Shown: one piece after another, positions 15,409 through 25,572 of the stretch | Numbering within the stretch: the first letter of the stretch is position 1 | How the letters are laid out: every line of letters starts with the position of its first letter | DNA from: Sphingomonas sp. Leaf242 | Lineage (GTDB): Bacteria > Pseudomonadota > Alphaproteobacteria > Sphingomonadales > Sphingomonadaceae | Length of the DNA stretch: 64,000 nt | NCBI RefSeq assembly: GCF_001422045.1 | Contig: NZ_LMLW01000010.1 | Span: forward strand, 317,489-381,488 | Reading direction: 5' to 3' | Notes under the pieces: model-generated | Told to the model about the DNA's origin: nothing | Databases searched by the model: none | Seen by the model: only the letters and a program-made list of their open reading frames with translations | Program-made: the position numbers and the translations under genes

Positions 15409-18400
15409 TGGCCGAAAACGGCACCCCACCTGTTGAACAGGGCCCTGCTGAGCGGGACCAGTTCGAGCAGACCGAGACGGTCATCGTCGAACGTCGCCCG
15501 CTATGGCAGCGCATCTTGAAATGGCTCGCGATCCTGGCTGTCGGCCTCGTCGCGCTCGTCCTGATCGTGCTGTTCGGGATCAACACCGATCCTGGCCGGC
15601 GTCTCGTCGCGGACCAGATCGGCGGCTACACCACCGCGTCCGGCCTCAACATCAAGGTCGGCCGGATCGATGGCTCGATCTACGGCGCGATGACGCTCAG
15701 CGACGTGCGCGTGTCCGACCCCAAGGGCGTCTTCCTGACCAGCCCGAAGCTCGCCGTCGACTGGCGTCCGTTCGCGTTCGCCAAGAACCATGTCGATGTG
15801 CGTTCGCTGACCACGCCGCTGGTCACGCTGCAGCGCCGCCCGATACTCAACGCGACGCCGACCGATCCCAACGCGCCGCTGCTGCCCGATCTCGACATCG
15901 ACGTGAACCGCCTGGTGATCGATCGCTTCCTGATCGCCAAGCCGGTCACCGGCCAGACGCATATCGTCAAGATCGACGGCGCCGTGCACATTGCCGACAA
16001 GCGCGCGCAGCTGACCACCAACGCGGCTGCCTTGACCGGCCCCGGCATCGCCGGTGGCGATCGCCTCGTGCTCAAGCTCGACGCGGTGCCCGAGCAGAAC
16101 AAGCTCGACGTCAACGTGAAGCTGACCGCGCCGGTCGGCGGTGTCGTCTCGACGATGGGGTCGTTCAAGGCGCCGTTGACGGCAAGCGTCGACGGCCGCG
16201 GTAGCTGGGCCTCGTGGCAGGGTCGCGCGGTCGCGACTTTGGGCGGCGGACAGTTGGCGAACCTCGGGCTGAGCGCCAAGAACGGTCATATCGAAGTGCG
16301 CGGTTCGACGCGTCCCGGCCTGTATCTCGAAGGTCCGGTCGAGCGCCTGACGTCCCCACAGCTCGACGTGGCGATCGATACCACGCTCAACGACCGCAAG
16401 GCCGACACGCGGATGACGCTGAAGTCGGACGCGCTGGCGGTCGACGCCGGTGGCCTGATCGATCTCGCCAACAGCCGTTTCGGCAATTTCGCGGTCAACG
16501 CGAAGCTGCTGACGCCCGGTGCGATCCTTCCGAACCTGCGTGGTCGTGACGTCACGGCACGCGTCGTGCTCGACGGTGCGTTCGCGACGCCAACGGTCGA
16601 CTACAAGGTCCGCGCGGCCACGATCGCGTTCGGAGACATGGGCGTCGAGAACCTCTACGCCGAGGGGCTCGCACGCGTGAACTCCGACCGTATCCTGGTG
16701 CCGGTCAAGGCGCGTGCACGTCGCGTGACGGGGCTCAATGCCGCGGTCGGCGGGCTCGCGACCAACGTCGCGATCGACGGCGACTTCGCGATCTCGGGCG
16801 TGAACGTCCTGTCCGACAACCTCAAGATCCGCTCGGACAAGATCGATGCGACGGCGGTGGTCGTCGCGAACATGGCGACCGGGCGCTACACCGGCGCGCT
16901 GAAGGGGCGGATCAACAATTACCGCGTCGACGGGATCGGCATCGTCAACCTGACGACCGATGCGAAGCTGGTGCCGGGACCCAAGGGCGGCTTCGGGATC
17001 ACCGGCCGCGTCGTCGCGCAGACCTCGCAGATCTTCAACGAAGGCGCGCGCAGTTTCCTCGGCGGCAATGCGATCGTCCGCTCGGACATCGGCTACAGCC
17101 CAGAAGGCATCGTCACCTTCCGCAATCTCCGGATGAACGCGCCACAGTTCCGCGTCACGCGTGGCGAAGGCCGGTTCGATCCGGCCACCGGCGCCGTGCT
17201 GGTGAACGCCGATGCGTATTCGACCGCCTACGGCCCCTTGTCTGCTCGCGTCACGGGCAGCGCGACGGCTCCTGTCGTCGTCCTGCGCGCACCGCGTCCG
17301 GGCGTCGGCGTCGGCCTCGTCAACCTCAACGCGCGGATCGTCGGGCGTGGCGGCGCCTATGCCGTCACCGCGAGCGGCGGTACCAATTACGGGCCGTTCA
17401 CCGCCGACGTGCTGGTCAAGCCGGGCGCGCAACTCGCGGTCGACGTGCGCCGCGTGGTGTTCGCCGGGATCGTCGGCAGCGGTCGGATCGTCCAGACCGC
17501 CGCAGGCCCGTTCGCGGGCGCGCTCCAGTTCGCTGGGCAAGGCCTGTCGGGCAATGTCCGCCTCGCCAACCAGGGCGGCTATCAGCGCGCCGACGTCGCG
17601 GCCCGTGCCAACGGCGCGAAGATCCCCGGCATGGTCGACTTCACCATCGGCCGCGCGATCGTCAACGCGACCGCGGTCATGACGCCGACCCCTCAGATCG
17701 TCGCCGACGCGCAGATCGCCGACATGCGCTACGGCGCAATCGTGCTCTCGGCGGCACGCGCGAAGGTGAACTACGTCGGCGGCAACGGCACCGCGCAAGC
17801 GCTGCTGACCGGCTCCAACGGCGTCCCCTTCCGCCTAGCGGTCAACGCCAAACTCACCCCGAACACCTACCTCGTAGCCGCCCAAGGCCAGGCGAACGGC
17901 ATCGACTTCCGCACCGTCAATCCGGCGCGCATCCAGGCGGTGAAGGGCGAGTATCGCCTGTCGCCGACCCGGATCGACTTCGGTGGCGCAGGCGGTGGCT
18001 CGGCGCGTCTCGCCGGCAGCTATGGCCGCGGCACGAACGCGCAGGTCCGGCTCGATCGCCTCGACCTGTCGACGCTCTCCGCTCTGGTCCCGAACCTCGG
18101 CATCGGCGGCAAGGCGACCGGCAGCCTCGACTTCGCTCAAACAAACTCGGCCGCACTGCCAACCACGGACGCGCGCGTGACGGTCACCAACTTCACCCGC
18201 TCGGGTCTCGCCGCCGTCTCCGAACCCGTCGACATCGTGTTTGCCGGGACACTCGGCGGCGAGGGTGCGACTGGCCGCGCGCTGGTCCGTCGCGGGACGT
18301 CGGTGATCGGCCGCATGGTCGCCAACCTTCGGCCGCTTCCGGCGGGCAATGGCTCCTGGAGCACGCGCCTGATGGCCGCGCCGCTGTCGGGCGGGATCCG

Positions 18401-19676
18401 TTATAATGGCCCGTCCGCGGTGCTGTTCAGCTTTGCGGCGATCCCGAACCAGCAATTGTCGGGGCCGATCGCGGTCGCTGCCGACTTCTCCGGGCGCCTG
18501 TCCGCACCGCAGCTCAACGGCGTCGTCCGGGCCGACAACCTGACCTACGACAACGAGACCTATGGCACGCGTCTGTCGCAGATGCGGATCGCCGGGCGGT
18601 TCTCGAACACCGACCTGCAACTGACGCAGCTGACCGCAAAGGCCGGCGACGGTACCGTGCAGGCGCAGGGCAAAATCGGGTTCGCTGCGGATAGCGGTTT
18701 CCCGATCGACATCCGCGCGACGCTGAACAATGCGCAGCTCGCCAAGAGCGATGCGATCAGCGCTACGACTACGGGTACGGTTCACCTCACCAACGGACGC
18801 GATGGCGGCCTGATCCAGGGCGATCTCCAGATCCCCGAGGCGCGCTACCAGATCATCCGCCAGGGTCAGGCCGAAGTTCCGGAACTGACCGGTGTGCGTC
18901 GCAAGAGCGACATCCGTACGGCGGTCTCGACCGATCGCTCGGACGTGCCTGCGATCGGCAAGTTCAAGCTCGACCTTCGCGTCCGTGCGCCGAACCAGCT
19001 GTTCGTCTCGGGCATGGGCCTCGAATCCGAATGGGAGATGGACATGCACATCGGCGGCACGTCCGCCGCGCCGATCGTCACCGGCGGCATGGACGTGGTC
19101 CGCGGCACGTATTCGTTCTCGGGCAAGCGGTTCGAGGTGAACAAGGGCCAGATCCGCTTCCGCGGCGGTGCGCTGACCGACCCGGATATCAACATCCAGG
19201 CGACCACTACGACCAGCGACATCACCGTCGTCATCAACGTCACCGGGACCGGCCAGAAGCCGCAGATCGCGTTCACGTCGACCCCGGTCCTGCCGCAGGA
19301 CGAAGTGCTCAGCCGCCTGCTGTTCGGGTCGAGCCCGGCCAATCTGTCGGCGACCGAGGCGATCCAGCTGGCGTCCGCACTGAACTCGCTGCGCGGGTCG
19401 GGCGGCGGTGGCCTGAACCCGCTCGGCAAGCTCCGCTCGGCGACCGGGTTCGACCGGTTGCGCGTGCTCGGCGCCGATCAGGCGACCGGGCGTGGCACCA
19501 GCCTCGCGGCGGGCAAGTACATCACGAAGAACATTTATGTGGAGATCGTGACCGACGCGAAGGGCTTCACATCGACGCAGCTCGAGATTGCGCTGACCAA
19601 GGCGCTGAGCCTCTTGTCGGCCGCGGGATCGAGCGGCGGGCAGAGTGCGAGCGTCAAATATACGAAGGACTATTGA
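15408..19676 (+). CDS. tamB: TamB, translocation and assembly module protein
   Basis: A 1422-residue AsmA-like protein anchored in the inner membrane by one N-terminal helix (LKWLAILAVGLVALVLIVLFGI, about residues 34-55), spanning the periplasm as a long beta-taco that contacts TamA. The C-terminal TamB domain is recognised by FKLDLRVRAPNQLFVSGMGLESEW, FSGKRFEVNKGQIRF, FTSTPVLPQDEVLSRLLFG and YITKNIYVEIVTDAKGFTSTQLEI. It starts on the last base of tamA, so the pair is one operon. The protein is thought to move phospholipids to the outer membrane or help assemble autotransporters. Confidence 0.95.
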   Translation: MAENGTPPVEQGPAERDQFEQTETVIVERRPLWQRILKWLAILAVGLVALVLIVLFGINTDPGRRLVADQIGGYTTASGLNIKVGRIDGSIYGAMTLSDVRVSDPKGVFLTSPKLAVDWRPFAFAKNHVDVRSLTTPLVTLQRRPILNATPTDPNAPLLPDLDIDVNRLVIDRFLIAKPVTGQTHIVKIDGAVHIADKRAQLTTNAAALTGPGIAGGDRLVLKLDAVPEQNKLDVNVKLTAPVGGVVSTMGSFKAPLTASVDGRGSWASWQGRAVATLGGGQLANLGLSAKNGHIEVRGSTRPGLYLEGPVERLTSPQLDVAIDTTLNDRKADTRMTLKSDALAVDAGGLIDLANSRFGNFAVNAKLLTPGAILPNLRGRDVTARVVLDGAFATPTVDYKVRAATIAFGDMGVENLYAEGLARVNSDRILVPVKARARRVTGLNAAVGGLATNVAIDGDFAISGVNVLSDNLKIRSDKIDATAVVVANMATGRYTGALKGRINNYRVDGIGIVNLTTDAKLVPGPKGGFGITGRVVAQTSQIFNEGARSFLGGNAIVRSDIGYSPEGIVTFRNLRMNAPQFRVTRGEGRFDPATGAVLVNADAYSTAYGPLSARVTGSATAPVVVLRAPRPGVGVGLVNLNARIVGRGGAYAVTASGGTNYGPFTADVLVKPGAQLAVDVRRVVFAGIVGSGRIVQTAAGPFAGALQFAGQGLSGNVRLANQGGYQRADVAARANGAKIPGMVDFTIGRAIVNATAVMTPTPQIVADAQIADMRYGAIVLSAARAKVNYVGGNGTAQALLTGSNGVPFRLAVNAKLTPNTYLVAAQGQANGIDFRTVNPARIQAVKGEYRLSPTRIDFGGAGGGSARLAGSYGRGTNAQVRLDRLDLSTLSALVPNLGIGGKATGSLDFAQTNSAALPTTDARVTVTNFTRSGLAAVSEPVDIVFAGTLGGEGATGRALVRRGTSVIGRMVANLRPLPAGNGSWSTRLMAAPLSGGIRYNGPSAVLFSFAAIPNQQLSGPIAVAADFSGRLSAPQLNGVVRADNLTYDNETYGTRLSQMRIAGRFSNTDLQLTQLTAKAGDGTVQAQGKIGFAADSGFPIDIRATLNNAQLAKSDAISATTTGTVHLTNGRDGGLIQGDLQIPEARYQIIRQGQAEVPELTGVRRKSDIRTAVSTDRSDVPAIGKFKLDLRVRAPNQLFVSGMGLESEWEMDMHIGGTSAAPIVTGGMDVVRGTYSFSGKRFEVNKGQIRFRGGALTDPDINIQATTTTSDITVVINVTGTGQKPQIAFTSTPVLPQDEVLSRLLFGSSPANLSATEAIQLASALNSLRGSGGGGLNPLGKLRSATGFDRLRVLGADQATGRGTSLAAGKYITKNIYVEIVTDAKGFTSTQLEIALTKALSLLSAAGSSGGQSASVKYTKDY

Positions 19677-19745
19677 GTAAAGATCACAACAGGATAGGTT
19701 CGGTTCTGAAACCTACGGCGTAACGCCGGGGCGGGAGGATGCAGT

Positions 19746-21221
19746 ATGACCGAACATGTCGACGTGATCGTGGTGGGCGCCGGCATTTCGGGGATCGGCA
19801 CCGGCTACCACCTGCAGACGCGTTGTCCCGATCGCAGCTACGTTATCCTCGAGGGCCGGCAGTCGATGGGCGGGACGTGGGACCTGTTCCGCTATCCCGG
19901 CATCCGCTCCGACTCGGACATGCACACGCTGGGGTTCGCCTTCCACCCCTGGACCGCGGCCAAGTCGATCGCCGACGGCCCGTCGATCCGCGCCTATGTC
20001 GAGGACACGGCGCGGGAATACGGCATCGACCGCAAGATCCGTTACGGCCATCACGTCAAGTCGGCGGCGTGGTCGACCGAGGACGCCCGCTGGACCGTCG
20101 AGGCGACCGGCCCCGACGGTGCGCGTGTGCATCTGACCTGCAACTTCCTCTCGATGTGCGCGGGCTATTACAATTACGACAAGGCCTATTCGCCAGAGTT
20201 CGAGGGCGCGGACAGCTTTGCCGGGCAGATCGTCCACCCGCAATTCTGGCCCGAGGACCTCGACTATAGCGGCAAGCGAGTCGTCGTGATCGGCAGCGGC
20301 GCGACTGCTGTGACCTTGGTGCCGACGATGGCGAAGACTACGGCGCACGTGACGATGCTCCAGCGCTCGCCGACCTACATCGTCGCGCGGCCGGGCGAGG
20401 ATGGCGTGGCGAACTGGCTGCGCGGGAAACTGCCGTCCAAGGCTGCGTACGGCATCACGCGGTGGAAGAACGTGCTGATGGGGATGGTCTTCTATCGCCT
20501 CGCGCGGAAGAAGCCGGACAAGGTGAAGGAGCGGATGATCGGCATGGTCCGCGATCAGCTCGGCCCCGACTACGACGTCGCGACACATTTCACCCCGCGC
20601 TACAACCCGTGGGACCAGCGCGTCTGCCTGGTGCCCGACGGCGACCTGTTCACCGCGATCAACGCCGGCACAGCCTCGATCGTCACCGACACGATCGCGC
20701 GGATCACGCCCGAGGGTATCCACCTCGATTCGGGGAAGGACCTGCCCGCCGACGTGATCGTAACTGCGACGGGCCTCGAACTTCAATTGATGAGCGGGGT
20801 CGCGTTCAGCCTCGACGGCAAGCCGATCGAACTCGCCGGACGGCTGCAATATAAGGGGATGATGTTCGATGGCGTACCGAACCTGTCCTCGACCTTCGGC
20901 TACACCAACGCGTCGTGGACGCTGAAGGCCGATCTGACCGCGGTGTACGTCTGCCGCTTGCTCAACACGATGAAGAAACGTGGGTTGCGGCAAGCGACGC
21001 CGAGCAACGACGATCCCAGCATGAAGCAGGAGGCGTTCCTGGATTTCACCTCGGGCTATGTGCAGCGCGCTGCTGCGGCTCTGCCGGTTCAAGGCGCACG
21101 CAAGCCGTGGAAGCTGAACCAGAATTACGCGCTGGATCTGCTGGCGTTGAAGTTCGGCTCGGTCGACGATTCGATGAGGTTCTCGAACCCGGCGACGCTT
21201 CATCCGCTACATGTTACGTGA
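19746..21221 (+). CDS. Flavin monooxygenase, type I Baeyer-Villiger type
   Basis: A 491-residue FAD/NADPH enzyme. The FAD motif VVGAGISGIGTG lies at residues 9-20, followed by GGTWDLFRYPGIRSDSDMHTLGF. The Baeyer-Villiger fingerprint FxGxxxHxxxWP is fully present as FAGQIVHPQFWP at residues 158-169, and a second Rossmann motif VVVIGSGATAVTL follows. It would insert oxygen next to a ketone using NADPH and O2; EthA-like enzymes look similar. GGGAGG lies eight bases before the ATG. Two stem-loops occupy the 69-base gap after tamB (TAGGTT...AACCTA and CGGCG-TAA-CGCCG), so it may be a separate unit. Confidence 0.88.
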   Translation: MTEHVDVIVVGAGISGIGTGYHLQTRCPDRSYVILEGRQSMGGTWDLFRYPGIRSDSDMHTLGFAFHPWTAAKSIADGPSIRAYVEDTAREYGIDRKIRYGHHVKSAAWSTEDARWTVEATGPDGARVHLTCNFLSMCAGYYNYDKAYSPEFEGADSFAGQIVHPQFWPEDLDYSGKRVVVIGSGATAVTLVPTMAKTTAHVTMLQRSPTYIVARPGEDGVANWLRGKLPSKAAYGITRWKNVLMGMVFYRLARKKPDKVKERMIGMVRDQLGPDYDVATHFTPRYNPWDQRVCLVPDGDLFTAINAGTASIVTDTIARITPEGIHLDSGKDLPADVIVTATGLELQLMSGVAFSLDGKPIELAGRLQYKGMMFDGVPNLSSTFGYTNASWTLKADLTAVYVCRLLNTMKKRGLRQATPSNDDPSMKQEAFLDFTSGYVQRAAAALPVQGARKPWKLNQNYALDLLALKFGSVDDSMRFSNPATLHPLHVT

Positions 21222-21678
21222 CTCCGGCCTAACCGTCGATTCGGCTGGTGAACGAGCGCCGTTCTGCAATGTAGGGATTAGAAACCGGAATTGGTGCAAC
21301 TTGCAGCCAATGAGGTTTTATTTGAAGTAACGTTAGAAGCTTTGATCAAAAGCGCGTTTGGACACCCCTGATCAAAACTCGTTAGTCATTGACTAATAAC
21401 GGTTAAATGTCGGTCCGGAAACCTAACGCGCCAACTGGTAGCGAATCTGTATCCGGACCGACGAACGTTATTCACCAAGGCTTGATGGTGTTACCGAGTA
21501 GAAAGACAATGAAATTCAGCATGTTTATGCTCCCTTATGGGCACCGTTACCGGTGCTCGCACAACATATCACTAATGCGACGTTAAACAATCATCTTTAT
21601 AGTCTGTTAACCATACATTATGCGTGTGTGTCGTTTGCGGTTAAGGGTATGTTTAGGGCTCGCCGATAGCACGACGGG
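21222..21678. other. AT-richer intergenic region with palindromes (457 bases)
   Basis: This is the least GC-rich stretch of the window and has no convincing gene. It holds a direct repeat TGATCAAAA (21343-21351 and 21369-21377), a perfect odd palindrome TTAGTCA-T-TGACTAA (21382-21396), an 11-base inverted repeat (GTCGGTCCGGA at 21409-21419 with TCCGGACCGAC at 21452-21462), and a hairpin GCACCG-TTAC-CGGTGC near 21540-21555. A 25-codon frame starts at the ATG near 21509 but has only a weak ribosome-binding site. The region is a likely control region for the EAL gene at 21679. Confidence 0.7.
21382..21396. promoter_or_regulatory. Palindromic operator candidate upstream of EAL gene
   Basis: A perfect 7-1-7 palindrome, TTAGTCA-T-TGACTAA, about 280 bases before the EAL start codon. 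Its size suits a dimeric transcription factor. No regulator can be named. Confidence 0.45.
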
Positions 21679-23031
21679 ATGAGCGAACATCCGTACTCGC
21701 AGATCGAGTGCAGCCCGACGCAAACAGATGCGCGGCTGGTCGATTCGGTTTTGCTCGGCGAACTTCGGCAGGACGGGATCTGCGATCGGGCGCTGAACGG
21801 TTGGCGTTTCCTGATCCTGGCAGAAATCGCGAACTTTGCGACGCTGCGGCGCCACCTCGGCAAAGCCCGTTCGGAGACATTGATCGTCGATTTCGGCGCG
21901 CGGGTGCGCGAAGCTCTTCCGGACGCCCGCATCGTTGCGGTCGGTCGCGAAATCCTGGAAATCGCGTTCGAGAGCGGGGCGCGGCTTGCGCTCGATGTCG
22001 CGATCGCCGCGCTGGAAGGCGCGTTCGAACGTCCATTCGATATCGATGGCGAGACCCACGATATCCAGGCACGCCTCGGTGGTGCCGCGGCCGCGCCGCA
22101 TCGCGACGAGGTTCACCTGATCGAGGCAGCGGAACAGGCTTTGGCGGAGGCGCGTATCGAGCGCACCCCGGTCGCGCTCGACGTGGCCGGAAGCACGGAG
22201 GCGATCGATCGGGCTCAACTCGTCCGGGACTTGCCCGTCGCGATCGAAAACGAAGAGCTTTTTCTCCAGTATCAACCGAAGGTGCACCTCCGGCGGCAGC
22301 AGATTACGAGCGTGGAAGCCCTTGTCCGTTGGAACCATCCGACCCGCGGACTGGTGTTGCCGAGCGACTTCATTCCATTGGCTGAAGAAACCCACGATAT
22401 CGTCGCGCTGACCCTGTGGACGATCCGTCGATCGATCGAGGATCAGAAGATATTGTCGCGGGCCGGGCACGATCTGCGGGTGTTCATCAATATCTCCGGT
22501 GTGCTTCTGGCAGACGCGTGGTTCGTCAGGCAGGCGTGCGCGTTGGTCGAGCAGAGCGGTGCTGAACTCGGGTTCGAGATCACCGAAACGTCGGTCATTC
22601 GCGATCCCGAAAGCGCGATCGCGAACCTCAAGGTCTTTGCCGAGATCGGCATCGTCATCGCGATCGACGATTACGGGGCGGGGTTGTCTTCACTGGCGTA
22701 TCTCAAGCAGTTGCCGGCCCGAGAACTGAAGATCGACAAGCTTTTCGTGACGCAATTGACAAGTTCGAACCGCGACCCGCTGATCGTTCGCTCGACCATC
22801 GATCTCGCGCATGCGCTGGAAATGGAAGTCGTCGCGGAAGGCGTCGAGACGCCTGCGGCGATGGCGCTCCTGTCAGTGATGGGGTGCGACATGATCCAGG
22901 GATTCCTGATCAGTCGTCCGATCAATATCGATGCGCTGATCCACTTTCTCGACGATGGTAAGGCGCTGGCGCTGGCGACCGACGTCCGGGCGCCATTCAA
23001 TCGACTGGCAACCGTGTGGAAGCGCGCCTGA
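21679..23031 (+). CDS. EAL-domain c-di-GMP phosphodiesterase with degenerate GGDEF-like N-terminus
   Basis: A 450-residue protein. The C-terminal EAL domain (about 190-430) degrades cyclic di-GMP to pGpG. All key acidic and basic positions appear intact: E213 in VEALVRWNHP, Asn in FINISG, Glu in FEITETS, D330-D331 in IAIDDYGAGLSSL, Lys in LKIDKLFV and Glu in VVAEGVET, so it is predicted active. The first 180 residues resemble a GGDEF domain that has lost its signature and is therefore probably a sensory or nucleotide-binding remnant. There is no membrane helix. It overlaps the kinase gene by 16 bases, which points to a shared signalling pathway. Confidence 0.9.
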   Translation: MSEHPYSQIECSPTQTDARLVDSVLLGELRQDGICDRALNGWRFLILAEIANFATLRRHLGKARSETLIVDFGARVREALPDARIVAVGREILEIAFESGARLALDVAIAALEGAFERPFDIDGETHDIQARLGGAAAAPHRDEVHLIEAAEQALAEARIERTPVALDVAGSTEAIDRAQLVRDLPVAIENEELFLQYQPKVHLRRQQITSVEALVRWNHPTRGLVLPSDFIPLAEETHDIVALTLWTIRRSIEDQKILSRAGHDLRVFINISGVLLADAWFVRQACALVEQSGAELGFEITETSVIRDPESAIANLKVFAEIGIVIAIDDYGAGLSSLAYLKQLPARELKIDKLFVTQLTSSNRDPLIVRSTIDLAHALEMEVVAEGVETPAAMALLSVMGCDMIQGFLISRPINIDALIHFLDDGKALALATDVRAPFNRLATVWKRA

Positions 23032-25508
23032 CCCACGCTCTAGTCCGATTTTTCGCTACGTTCGTGGCGCCGCTGGTGTTGCTGATGAACGCCGCATCCG
23101 CGACGGCGTCACCGCTTGCGCGCGTGACGACGAGCAGCAAAAATTACGAAACGGCGGTCGCGGCAGCGAAGGAGGCGATGCTGACCGATCCGACGGAGGC
23201 GCTGACCAAGGCAATCGACGCCGAACGTCTCGGCGCACGCATCCCGCAAGCCGATCGCCGCGACATCGCGCTGGCAACTGCGCTGTGGCTGCAGGGGGAA
23301 GCATATTTACGGACAAACAAAACAGATTTGGCGGAGGCCGCCGTAAGGAGTGCTATCGCCGAGGTAGTGCGGCGCGAACCGAGGTCGAAGTTGCATGCTG
23401 ACCTTCTTCTCTCGCTTGGGTGGGTAGACAGCAATCGAGGTCAGGCGGGCAACGCGTTGCGGGACTATCAGCGGGCGTTCGAACTATATCGGTATCTCGA
23501 CGATCTGCGGGGGCAGTCGCGCGCTCTGGTGTTTATCGCATCGCTCTACGACCAAGCCCAAGAGCAGCAGACGGCGCTCAAATATTATCAGCAGGCATTG
23601 GATATCTACGGGATCGATATCAGTCTTTCACTCGCCATTCATAATAACCGGGCGCTCTCCCTGGCTCAGATGCGCCGTTATCCGCAAGCACGCGACGAGC
23701 TGGCGCAGGCACTGGCGATGGCCAAAAAGCTTGGAAGCCGCAATCTCATCGAAGAGATCTATATCAATACCGCGCGCATCCAACTGGAGATTGGAAATTT
23801 CGCGCGGGCGGACCAAGCGCTAAGAATGGCGCGCAAGGCCGCTGATTCGCTCGACGCGGGGCTACGCAGCCGGCTGTTCGCTACCGAAGCACAGGCTGCA
23901 TTGCAGCACGGCGATATCGCTTCGGCACATGAGTTGATCGCTGCGGCATTGTCCGGGATCGATTCGAAGACCACCGATATGTCATACAGGGATGTCCATC
24001 AGACGGCCTATGACGTCAGCAGAAAAAGCGGCGACGCGTCGAGCGCCTTGGTTCAGCTTCAGGCGATCAAGCGACTGGATGATGATGCCACCAAACTGGC
24101 AACCAGCACCAAGACCGCTTTGATGGCGGCACGGTTCGACTTCGCGAATCAGGAACTGAAGATCAGTCAACTCAAGGCCAGAGAGCTTAAACGCAGCATC
24201 GCGTTCGAGCGCGCGCGCGCGCAGACTCAGCGCTACGTGTTTCTGGGGACATCGGCCGCGGTGGCGGTGCTGATCGCGATGCTGGCGGTCGGGCTGGTCA
24301 CGATCCGCCGCAGCCGCGACCGCGTGCGGGCGGCGAACGACGACCTCGCCGTGACCAATGATGCGCTCGGCAAAGCGCTTGCCGCCAAGACCGAGTTCCT
24401 GGCGACCACGAGCCACGAGATACGGACGCCGCTCAACGGTATCCTCGGCATGACGCAGGTGATGCTCGCGGATCGGGCGCTCGGGTCCGGGATCCGAGAC
24501 CGCCTCGACATCGTCCACGGCGCGGGTGTCAGGATGCGCGCCTTAGTCGACGACATTCTCGACGTGGCCAAGATGGAGACGGGCAATTTGACGATCGAGT
24601 CCGCGCCGTTCGATCTTCGAGCCACGGTGATCGACGCGACCCGGATGTGGGACGAGCAGGCCCGTGCCAAGGGATTGTCGTTCGTGGTCGACCTGGACGA
24701 CTGCCCGGACATGATCGTGGGCGATGCCGCGCGCGTCCGACAGATCGTGTTCAACCTGTTGTCGAACGCGCTCAAGTTCACGACGTCGGGCGCAGTGGTG
24801 CTGACGATCGACGTCGCTACGGATGACCGTCTCCGCATTGCCGTCACGGATTCGGGTATCGGCATCTCGCCGGGCAAGTTCGAGGAGATATTCGAGTCGT
24901 TCAAACAGGCCGATGCGGGCACGACGCGGCAATTCGGCGGGACCGGGCTTGGTCTCTCGATCTGCCGCAGCCTGGCGCGTGCGATGGGCGGCGATGTGTC
25001 GGTCGGCAGCGCGATCGGTCGTGGCGCGACGTTCACGTTGACGCTCCCGTTGATCCGCGCCGAACCTATCGCGATCACCGAACGCGGCGCTGTGGAGGGA
25101 ACGGTAACGCTGGTACTCGATCGCAACCCGATCACCCGCAGCATGTTCACGACGTTGCTCGCGCCGCGTTGTGGTCTGGTCGGGTGCGCGACGTCGGTCG
25201 ACGAAGCCATCGCACGACTTGATCTGGGCAATGTCGCGCGCGTGCTCATCGATGACGCGACGCTACGAGGGCAGGGCGATCATATTTCAGCACTGACCCG
25301 GATCGCCTACGCAGCCGCATCGGCATGTGTCGAAACGACGCTGCTCTGGCCCGTTTCGGCTGATCGGGAACGCGAGGAATTGCTCGCGACAGGGATCACG
25401 CGCGTCGTGGCAAAGCCGGTCAGCGGGGCCGATCTTATCGCGGCAGTTTTACATGGATCAGTTTTGAAAAACCACTCAATTCCTGACCTTGTATCTCACG
25501 CTGCATGA
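23016..25508 (+). CDS. TPR-sensor hybrid histidine kinase
   Basis: An 830-residue membrane kinase. In order: a signal/anchor segment (FFATFVAPLVLLMNAASATASP), a periplasmic sensor of tetratricopeptide repeats (about 60-340; for example ALRDYQRAFELYRYLDDLRG and ALKYYQQALDIYG), a transmembrane helix (about 406-430), a HisKA domain with phospho-acceptor H467 in SHEIRTPLNGILGM, an ATPase domain with N box NLLSNALKFT, DSGIGI and GGTGLGLSICRSLARAMGG, and a C-terminal receiver-like domain. That last domain is divergent (VLIDDATL in place of the usual Asp motif), so its phosphorylation is uncertain. The start is a GTG inside the EAL gene. Partner: the receiver gene that follows. Confidence 0.9.
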   Translation: MEARLTHALVRFFATFVAPLVLLMNAASATASPLARVTTSSKNYETAVAAAKEAMLTDPTEALTKAIDAERLGARIPQADRRDIALATALWLQGEAYLRTNKTDLAEAAVRSAIAEVVRREPRSKLHADLLLSLGWVDSNRGQAGNALRDYQRAFELYRYLDDLRGQSRALVFIASLYDQAQEQQTALKYYQQALDIYGIDISLSLAIHNNRALSLAQMRRYPQARDELAQALAMAKKLGSRNLIEEIYINTARIQLEIGNFARADQALRMARKAADSLDAGLRSRLFATEAQAALQHGDIASAHELIAAALSGIDSKTTDMSYRDVHQTAYDVSRKSGDASSALVQLQAIKRLDDDATKLATSTKTALMAARFDFANQELKISQLKARELKRSIAFERARAQTQRYVFLGTSAAVAVLIAMLAVGLVTIRRSRDRVRAANDDLAVTNDALGKALAAKTEFLATTSHEIRTPLNGILGMTQVMLADRALGSGIRDRLDIVHGAGVRMRALVDDILDVAKMETGNLTIESAPFDLRATVIDATRMWDEQARAKGLSFVVDLDDCPDMIVGDAARVRQIVFNLLSNALKFTTSGAVVLTIDVATDDRLRIAVTDSGIGISPGKFEEIFESFKQADAGTTRQFGGTGLGLSICRSLARAMGGDVSVGSAIGRGATFTLTLPLIRAEPIAITERGAVEGTVTLVLDRNPITRSMFTTLLAPRCGLVGCATSVDEAIARLDLGNVARVLIDDATLRGQGDHISALTRIAYAAASACVETTLLWPVSADREREELLATGITRVVAKPVSGADLIAAVLHGSVLKNHSIPDLVSHAA

Positions 25509-25572
25509 CGCGTAGACGTAGCGGCATGACGGTCCTTTCGCCTCCTTTCAAACGCCCCTCGCGACCTACCTC

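Noticed and set aside
13045..15429. 794-codon open frame antisense to tamA
   Set aside because: Arg/Ala/Asp-rich low-information translation opposite a clearly recognised gene; a product of high GC in third codon positions.
15501..17798. 765-codon open frame antisense to tamB
   Set aside because: Arg/Asp/Val-rich shadow of tamB with no motif or ribosome-binding site.
21509..21586. 25-codon frame beginning MKFSMFMLPYG in the palindrome region
   Set aside because: Start of the peptide looks protein-like, but it is too short, has a weak ribosome-binding site and no family I can name; kept only as a note.
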